Shown piece after piece: positions 22,459-26,186 of a DNA stretch of 26,186 nt. Every line of letters starts with the position of its first letter. Position 1 is the first letter of the stretch. The stretch spans positions 1 through 26,186 of the forward strand of contig JBEKJU010000019.1 of assembly GCA_050011095.1 (NCBI GenBank). Reading direction: 5' to 3'. Made by a program: the position numbers and the translations under genes. The notes below the pieces were generated by a model. The model was not told the DNA's origin and did not search any database. It saw nothing but the letters and a program-made list of their open reading frames with translations. The DNA comes from JBEKJU01 sp050011095 (lineage in GTDB: Bacteria; Desulfobacterota; Syntrophorhabdia; Syntrophorhabdales; WCHB1-27).

Positions 22459-23489
22459 AATTTCCCCCAGTATGGCCCCGCCGCCTCTTTCACCTTCGAG
22501 ACGACCTGCCTGACGGCCTGCGACGCATCACCCCCGTCCTCCGCGATATAGAGGGGTGTCTCCTTCAGCTCCATGATGACAGTCCTCACGGAATTGGCAA
22601 GCGCGGTAATATCGTAACCCCCTTCCAGCACCAAAAGCAGCCTTCCCTCACAGTCATGCGCGGCTATATCCATGAGCATCCTGGTCATCCCCGCAAAACC
22701 TCGCTCCGTGACCGCCATTCCACCGAGGGGATCACTGCCGTGGATATCGAATCCCGCCGACACGAGCACGATCTCCGGCCTGAAGAGGCGGCTCACCGGC
22801 ACGACCACTTCCCTGAACACGTGGAGGTAATCGGCGTCGTTCATCCCGTAGCCGAGGGGAATATTGATGGTATAGCCCTTACCCTGCCCCTCCCCTAGCT
22901 CGTCGTACCATCCTGTTCCGGGATAATACGGGTACTGGTGGGTCGACATGTAGAGGACGGCGCTGTCCCCGTAAAAGCTGTGCTGCGTGCCGTTGCCGTG
23001 ATGGAGGTCGAAGTCCACTATAAGCGCGCGCTTCAGCCCGTATTTCTTCTCCACGTAGCGCGCGCCGATGGCGATATTGTTGAAGATGCAGAAGCCCATG
23101 GACCTTCCCCGCTCGGCGTGGTGTCCGGGCGGCCTCACAAGGGCGAACCCGCTGTCGATCTCGCGGGCCATGCACCTGTCGATGAGCTGGAGGAACCCGC
23201 CTGCCGCCATACACGCCGCTTCATACGACCGGGCAGACGCGACCGTGTCGGGATCGAGACGCGTCTGAACCCTTCCTTTCGTCTCCGCCACCATTCTTAT
23301 GTAGCCCCGGTCGTGGTTCAGGGCCAGCTCGTCCTGGGTGGCGAACCTCGCAGGCACGTAGACCAGGTCCTTCTGGTCGACCTCCTCCAGGGCGCTGTAA
23401 ATAGCCGTCAGCCGCCCGGGGTTCTCGGGATGGAAATCATCCGTGATGTGCTCAAGATAAATCTCGTCCTTTACTATGCCCACCTTCAT
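22455..23489 (-). CDS. Class II histone deacetylase-like / AcuC-type amidohydrolase
   Basis: Zinc hydrolase of the arginase-deacetylase fold; bacterial relatives deacetylate acetyl-lysine, acetylpolyamines or similar amides. 344 residues with the His-His dyad RPPGHH (123-124), zinc ligands in DFDLHHGNG (Asp161, His163) and SAGFDIH (Asp248), and the catalytic Tyr in EGGYD. The N-terminus FHPENPGRL is also typical. The ATG has AGAGGGGG about five bases ahead. It is a single gene between an HU gene and an inverted repeat. AcuC acts on acetyl-CoA synthetase, but no acs lies nearby, so the substrate remains open. Confidence 0.88.
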   Translation of the reverse strand: MKVGIVKDEIYLEHITDDFHPENPGRLTAIYSALEEVDQKDLVYVPARFATQDELALNHDRGYIRMVAETKGRVQTRLDPDTVASARSYEAACMAAGGFLQLIDRCMAREIDSGFALVRPPGHHAERGRSMGFCIFNNIAIGARYVEKKYGLKRALIVDFDLHHGNGTQHSFYGDSAVLYMSTHQYPYYPGTGWYDELGEGQGKGYTINIPLGYGMNDADYLHVFREVVVPVSRLFRPEIVLVSAGFDIHGSDPLGGMAVTERGFAGMTRMLMDIAAHDCEGRLLLVLEGGYDITALANSVRTVIMELKETPLYIAEDGGDASQAVRQVVSKVKEAAGPYWGKF

Positions 23490-23505
23490 GACCGCCCCCT
23501 CTTAT

Positions 23506-23674
23506 ATTAACCGTCTCGTAATAGTGTCGTCATGCCGGACCGCACGGAGTGCGCTTGCGGGTCGCGGCATCCGGAAAAGCCCTGGATGTCCCGCCTGCGC
23601 GGGATTAAGGCCCGCTTAGCTCTACCGGCGAACGCCTGAATGACGGCGGACAAGACAATTATGAGACGGTTAAT
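23506..23674. repeat. 169-bp inverted-repeat element with internal hairpins
   Basis: Left arm ATTAACCGTCTC (23506-23517), continuing imperfectly to 23528, matches the reverse complement of the right arm ending 23674; 12 bases are perfect and about 20 are imperfect. Inside are two REP-like hairpins: ATGCCG-GACC...GGTC-CGGCAT (23532-23570) and TCCCGC-CTGC-GCGGGA (23589-23604). No frame or transposase is present. A further partial copy of ATGAGACGG follows at about 23692. The element sits between the deacetylase start and the next promoter, in a 295-base gap that otherwise holds little. Confidence 0.6.
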
Positions 23675-23784
23675 AACGAGAATATTACAACCGATGAGAC
23701 GGAAAAACAAGCGTCCCGCCACATAGCTATTTCGTTTGCTTTTGACCTGTGTTTGTTACAAACTACTACACGTGGAGGTGACAC

Positions 23785-24255
23785 ATGACGGATCGAAGAC
23801 CATGGCTCTCGGCATATCTTCTCTGCGCGCTCGCACTCCTCTTGGTCGGCCCGGTCGGCTGCGGCCTCACCCGGTCCACCAAGGCGGTTAAGAAGGACGT
23901 TCCGCCTGCCGGGCAGGCGGAGGCGCCGCAGAGGAATTGGGAGAACTACGCCTCGGACCGGAACGGGGTGGACTATTATCTCGACAAGCAGGGCGTCACG
24001 TACCCCTCCAAGGGGCTTGTCCGCATATGGCGGAAGAGGAGCTTCGCGCCAAGGGCGCTCCAAAAGGAGATAATCGCCCTCGACGAGATAGACTGCAACG
24101 AGGCGCGATACCGGTCTCTAGAAATACAGGCCGTCTACTGGAACGGCAACATCAAGACGTTCACGGTCACATCCCCCTGGAACCCGATCTTTACGCATAC
24201 GCCCGATGAAACGGTCTTTCTCGATTTCTGCAAGAAGCCCGGAAAGGCCGAGTAG
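23785..24255 (+). CDS. Small envelope protein, surface-adhesin-E-like, probable lipoprotein
   Basis: 156 residues. The hydrophobic signal ALALLLVGPVGCG ends in a Cys at residue 26; the lipobox is imperfect because Pro replaces the usual Leu at -3, so lipidation is likely but not sure. After a linker rich in Lys, Pro and Ala, the mature domain reads NWENYASDRNGVDYYLDKQGV, then KGLVRIWRKR and DEIDCNEARYRSLEI, ending VFLDFCKK. This Trp, YY-D, VRVW, E-x-D-C pattern resembles the adhesin-E domain of small secreted proteins of unknown role. Two further Cys may form a disulfide, which could link it to the VKOR system. GGAGG is seven bases before the ATG. Confidence 0.7.
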   Translation: MTDRRPWLSAYLLCALALLLVGPVGCGLTRSTKAVKKDVPPAGQAEAPQRNWENYASDRNGVDYYLDKQGVTYPSKGLVRIWRKRSFAPRALQKEIIALDEIDCNEARYRSLEIQAVYWNGNIKTFTVTSPWNPIFTHTPDETVFLDFCKKPGKAE

Positions 24256-24297
24256 GCCCCACAATTGAGCCGGGCCGACAATGACTTGTATTGAGCA

Positions 24298-24322
24298 GGA
24301 TGGACGATTGCAGCGTCTATCC
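24298..24322. terminator. Hairpin between convergent genes
   Basis: GGATGGACG-ATTGCAG-CGTCTATCC, nine pairs with one G-U wobble. It lies 43 bases after the adhesin-E-like gene and overlaps the stop codon end of the minus-strand gene at 24317. No U-tract follows in either direction, so terminator function is a weak inference. Confidence 0.35.
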
Positions 24323-25072
24323 ATGCCCGCCTGAAGCCCTTTGTGCGATCTCCCCGTTGATCGCCTGGATCAGACCCCGGAGTCTCCCCACGAGATCGAG
24401 GATGTTCCGGGGGTCCGCCTTGAAGCCTGTCGACTTGCCCTCCACGATCCTGTAGTTGGCGTTGATCTCGAGCTGGGCCGACTCGATGCCGAGGCCCTTC
24501 CTCGCGAAACAGGTGATCGTCCCCTCCCCGCGGGCGGAAAAATGCTGGTTGAACAGCGGCCCCGGGCCGGCGAATATCCTCCCTATGGCATCGCAGTGGC
24601 TCGGGCATGAGCACGAGGGACCGGGGGCGTGCATGATCCCGAAATCGACCTTGAAGGGCCGCCGGCCGTCCGCCCCGTGGAGGTCGAGGACGAACCCGAT
24701 ACCGTTCTCCTCCACGATCTTTTTCATCGCCTCTTTGTACGCCGTGCCAACATCGTTGTTCGGGTCTTCCGTTGTCTTTGCCAGCACGTAGAGGACGTGC
24801 GCCCCGGTGAGGCGTCCAAGGACCATGGCGAGGGAGGACGTGTAGGCGTCTTCGTCCCTCCATTTACCCTCGGCCGCCCTATAGTGCTTGGCGCCGTGCG
24901 GCGCGGAGATCAGTATGGGGATCGAGCCCTTTACGTAGCCGTAGTAGGGGCTCGCCTCTTCGTCGTAGTCTATCCGCGTAAACTCGATTTGCCTCATCTC
25001 ATCGAGTATCCCGCATGTCAGTTCCCGGCGCCCCGCCTTCACGCCCCTGGCGCCGGGATGGAGATTGCGCAT
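24317..25072 (-). CDS. N-formylglutamate amidohydrolase-like protein
   Basis: Up to 251 residues. Segments typical of the N-formylglutamate amidohydrolase family are visible: PILISAPHGAKHYR with a candidate metal His, WRDEDAYTSSLAMVLGRL, FVLDLHGAD with another His, and a late AQLEINANYRIV carrying the Glu expected in the catalytic site. The classic enzyme removes formate from N-formylglutamate in histidine breakdown; no hut gene lies here, so the true substrate is unknown. The start is uncertain: ATG 25072 and the in-frame ATG 24997 (MRQIEFTRID) both lack a strong ribosome site. It is convergent with the adhesin-E-like gene. Confidence 0.72.
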   Translation of the reverse strand: MRNLHPGARGVKAGRRELTCGILDEMRQIEFTRIDYDEEASPYYGYVKGSIPILISAPHGAKHYRAAEGKWRDEDAYTSSLAMVLGRLTGAHVLYVLAKTTEDPNNDVGTAYKEAMKKIVEENGIGFVLDLHGADGRRPFKVDFGIMHAPGPSCSCPSHCDAIGRIFAGPGPLFNQHFSARGEGTITCFARKGLGIESAQLEINANYRIVEGKSTGFKADPRNILDLVGRLRGLIQAINGEIAQRASGGHG

Positions 25073-25116
25073 ATCAGGAGAATCACCCCCTCGTGAGGAA
25101 CAATCTTCGCATGACT

Positions 25117-25144
25117 TTTACTCGGTCCGGGAACTATGTATAAT
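25117..25144 (+). promoter_or_regulatory. Promoter of the amidohydrolase-GNAT gene
   Basis: An exact TATAAT (25139-25144) is preceded by TTTACT (25117-25122) at 16 bases. The leader of about 63 bases contains a direct repeat AACCGGGG at about 25157 and 25170. Confidence 0.55.
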
Positions 25145-25213
25145 GATAGAGGAAAAACCGGGGCGATGCAACCGGGGTACGGCGGGCTGCACGGTTCGGC
25201 GAAAAGGGTGACC

Positions 25214-26186
25214 ATGGAGCGCATAATAGACGTGCACACCCATGTGGGCCACAGGTTCGAATGGACGAAAAGGGCGCAGGCGGTCTGGATGGAAACGGGT
25301 CCTTACGTGCCGAGACTCTATGACAAGGAGGAGAGGCAAATCCCCCAGACGTACGGTGACGTGATCAAGGAGGAGGCCTGGGCAGGCATCCTCATTCCCG
25401 AATATTCCCCCGAGACGGCCGGCCTCATGCCCTTCGAGAGGGCATTGGAGATCAGCCGGTTTCATCCGGAACTCGTGCCCATCGCAAACCTGAACCCCAA
25501 CTACCACACCGATCCTATGGCATCCTTCGAGGAACAGCGCGCGAAAGGGGCAAGGGCCCTGAAGATCCACCCCATTCACGGCTTCTTCTTTGCCAATGAC
25601 AAGCGGCTCTACCCCATCTATGACCGCTGTCAGCGTGAGGGGCTGGTGGTCATGTTCCACGCCGGCACGAGTCTCTTCCAGGGATGCAAGATGCGCTTCT
25701 CCGACCCCTACACGTTCGATGACGTGATCAGCGACTTTCCCGATATGTCGGTCGTCCTGTGCCACGGCGGCAGGGGTTTTTGGCACGACATCGCGGAATT
25801 CCTCGCGAAAAGATTCGAGAACGTCTATATAGATATCTCGGGGCTGCCTCCCGGCCGGCTCCTCGACTACTTCCCCGCCATGCTGCGGTGGAACAGGAAA
25901 TTCCTCTTTGGCTCGGATTTCCCCGGCGTGCCGGGCATAAGGAAGAATTTCGACTCCTTCGCCAACCTCCTGAAAGACGAGGAGGGCCTTTATCGCATAG
26001 GCTTCAGGAACGCCTATGACCTCTTCGGTTTCTGGAAGGAAGGTCTCTTCGAGGTCCGGGACGAGAACGAGATATTCGGTGTGGTCAATGATGCGGCAGG
26101 GCGATATAGGGGCGTCATACCGGAGGACCGGTGGCGCGACCCCTACATGCCCCTCGAAGAGATCAGGCGGGAGAGGGAACGCATGC
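25214..26186 (+). CDS. Amidohydrolase (metal-dependent TIM barrel) apparently fused to a GNAT domain, cut by window edge
   Basis: The frame stays open from ATG 25214 to the edge (324 codons). The first about 275 residues are an amidohydrolase-2 barrel: DVHTH (His8, His10), LKIHP (candidate Lys/His), VMFHAGTS, LCHGG and FGSDFPG (Asp), then NAYDLFGF, the usual family end. After that comes EVRDENEIFGVVNDAAGRYRG and VIPEDRWRDPYMPLEEIRRE, which resembles the start of a GNAT acetyltransferase subfamily with the INDAA-x-AYKGVIPADRWHEPYM pattern. The acetyl-CoA-binding part would lie beyond the window. AAGGG sits five bases before the ATG. The barrel call is firm; the GNAT call is from recalled similarity. 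Confidence 0.8.
   Translation, partial: MERIIDVHTHVGHRFEWTKRAQAVWMETGPYVPRLYDKEERQIPQTYGDVIKEEAWAGILIPEYSPETAGLMPFERALEISRFHPELVPIANLNPNYHTDPMASFEEQRAKGARALKIHPIHGFFFANDKRLYPIYDRCQREGLVVMFHAGTSLFQGCKMRFSDPYTFDDVISDFPDMSVVLCHGGRGFWHDIAEFLAKRFENVYIDISGLPPGRLLDYFPAMLRWNRKFLFGSDFPGVPGIRKNFDSFANLLKDEEGLYRIGFRNAYDLFGFWKEGLFEVRDENEIFGVVNDAAGRYRGVIPEDRWRDPYMPLEEIRRERERM

Noticed and set aside
25118..25786. A minus-strand frame of 222 codons over the amidohydrolase start.
   Set aside because: The plus strand carries the HTH, HGG and SDF metal motifs in one continuous frame; the minus frame has none.

Overview
The window is dense, GC-rich bacterial chromosome. It has almost no non-coding sequence apart from one 476-base control region and two short inverted-repeat elements. 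Lnt, signal peptides, and a VKOR/thioredoxin protein plus ResB/CcsA acting outside the cytoplasm point to a Gram-negative cell. The nickel/cobalt ECF transporter, a core-type MetE, the ResB/CcsA cytochrome c pathway and the overall gene orders suggest an anaerobic Desulfobacterota-type (former Deltaproteobacteria) organism, perhaps Syntrophorhabdus-like. That placement is inferred from gene content and was not tested by a search.

Layout. 1-3053 (minus): the str operon rpsL-rpsG-fusA-tuf, with tuf cut by the window edge. 3054-3529: a two-way control region holding the str promoter, an orphan minus-strand terminator, and a perfect-consensus promoter with a terminator-containing leader for the metal transporter. 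3530-6345 (plus): a four-gene nickel/cobalt ECF importer with overlapping genes; its first gene appears to start at CTG. 6428-6585: a long imperfect palindrome that supplies the last codons of the next gene. 6564-7508 (minus): a VKOR-thioredoxin fusion. 7750-8766 (plus): an unrecognised exported protein. 8798-9967 (minus): RlmI-like rRNA methyltransferase. 10155-14708 (plus): phoH, a shortened PgpH-like HD phosphodiesterase, ybeY and lnt, an RNA-maintenance and envelope cluster with overlapping genes. 14680-17436 (minus): hrcA-grpE-dnaJ, lacking dnaK. 17630-17983 (plus): a CopZ/MerP-like metallochaperone and a 38-residue twin-arginine peptide. 17990-19015 (minus): a core MetE-like zinc methyltransferase. 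19235-22458 (plus): resB, ccsA, purQ and an HU/IHF gene, tightly packed. 22455-23489 (minus): a class II histone-deacetylase-like hydrolase. 23506-23674: a second inverted-repeat element. 23785-24255 (plus): a small envelope protein. 24317-25072 (minus): an N-formylglutamate-amidohydrolase-like protein. 25214 to the edge (plus): an amidohydrolase apparently fused to a GNAT acetyltransferase domain.

Most genes are housekeeping. The points most worth following are the nickel-transporter leader and its non-canonical start, the repeat element captured by a coding sequence, the orphan Tat peptide, the pgpH/ybeY overprint, the reduced PgpH ectodomain, the dnaK-less chaperone operon and the hydrolase-acetyltransferase fusion. 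I found no CRISPR array, tRNA, rRNA, transposase or phage gene.
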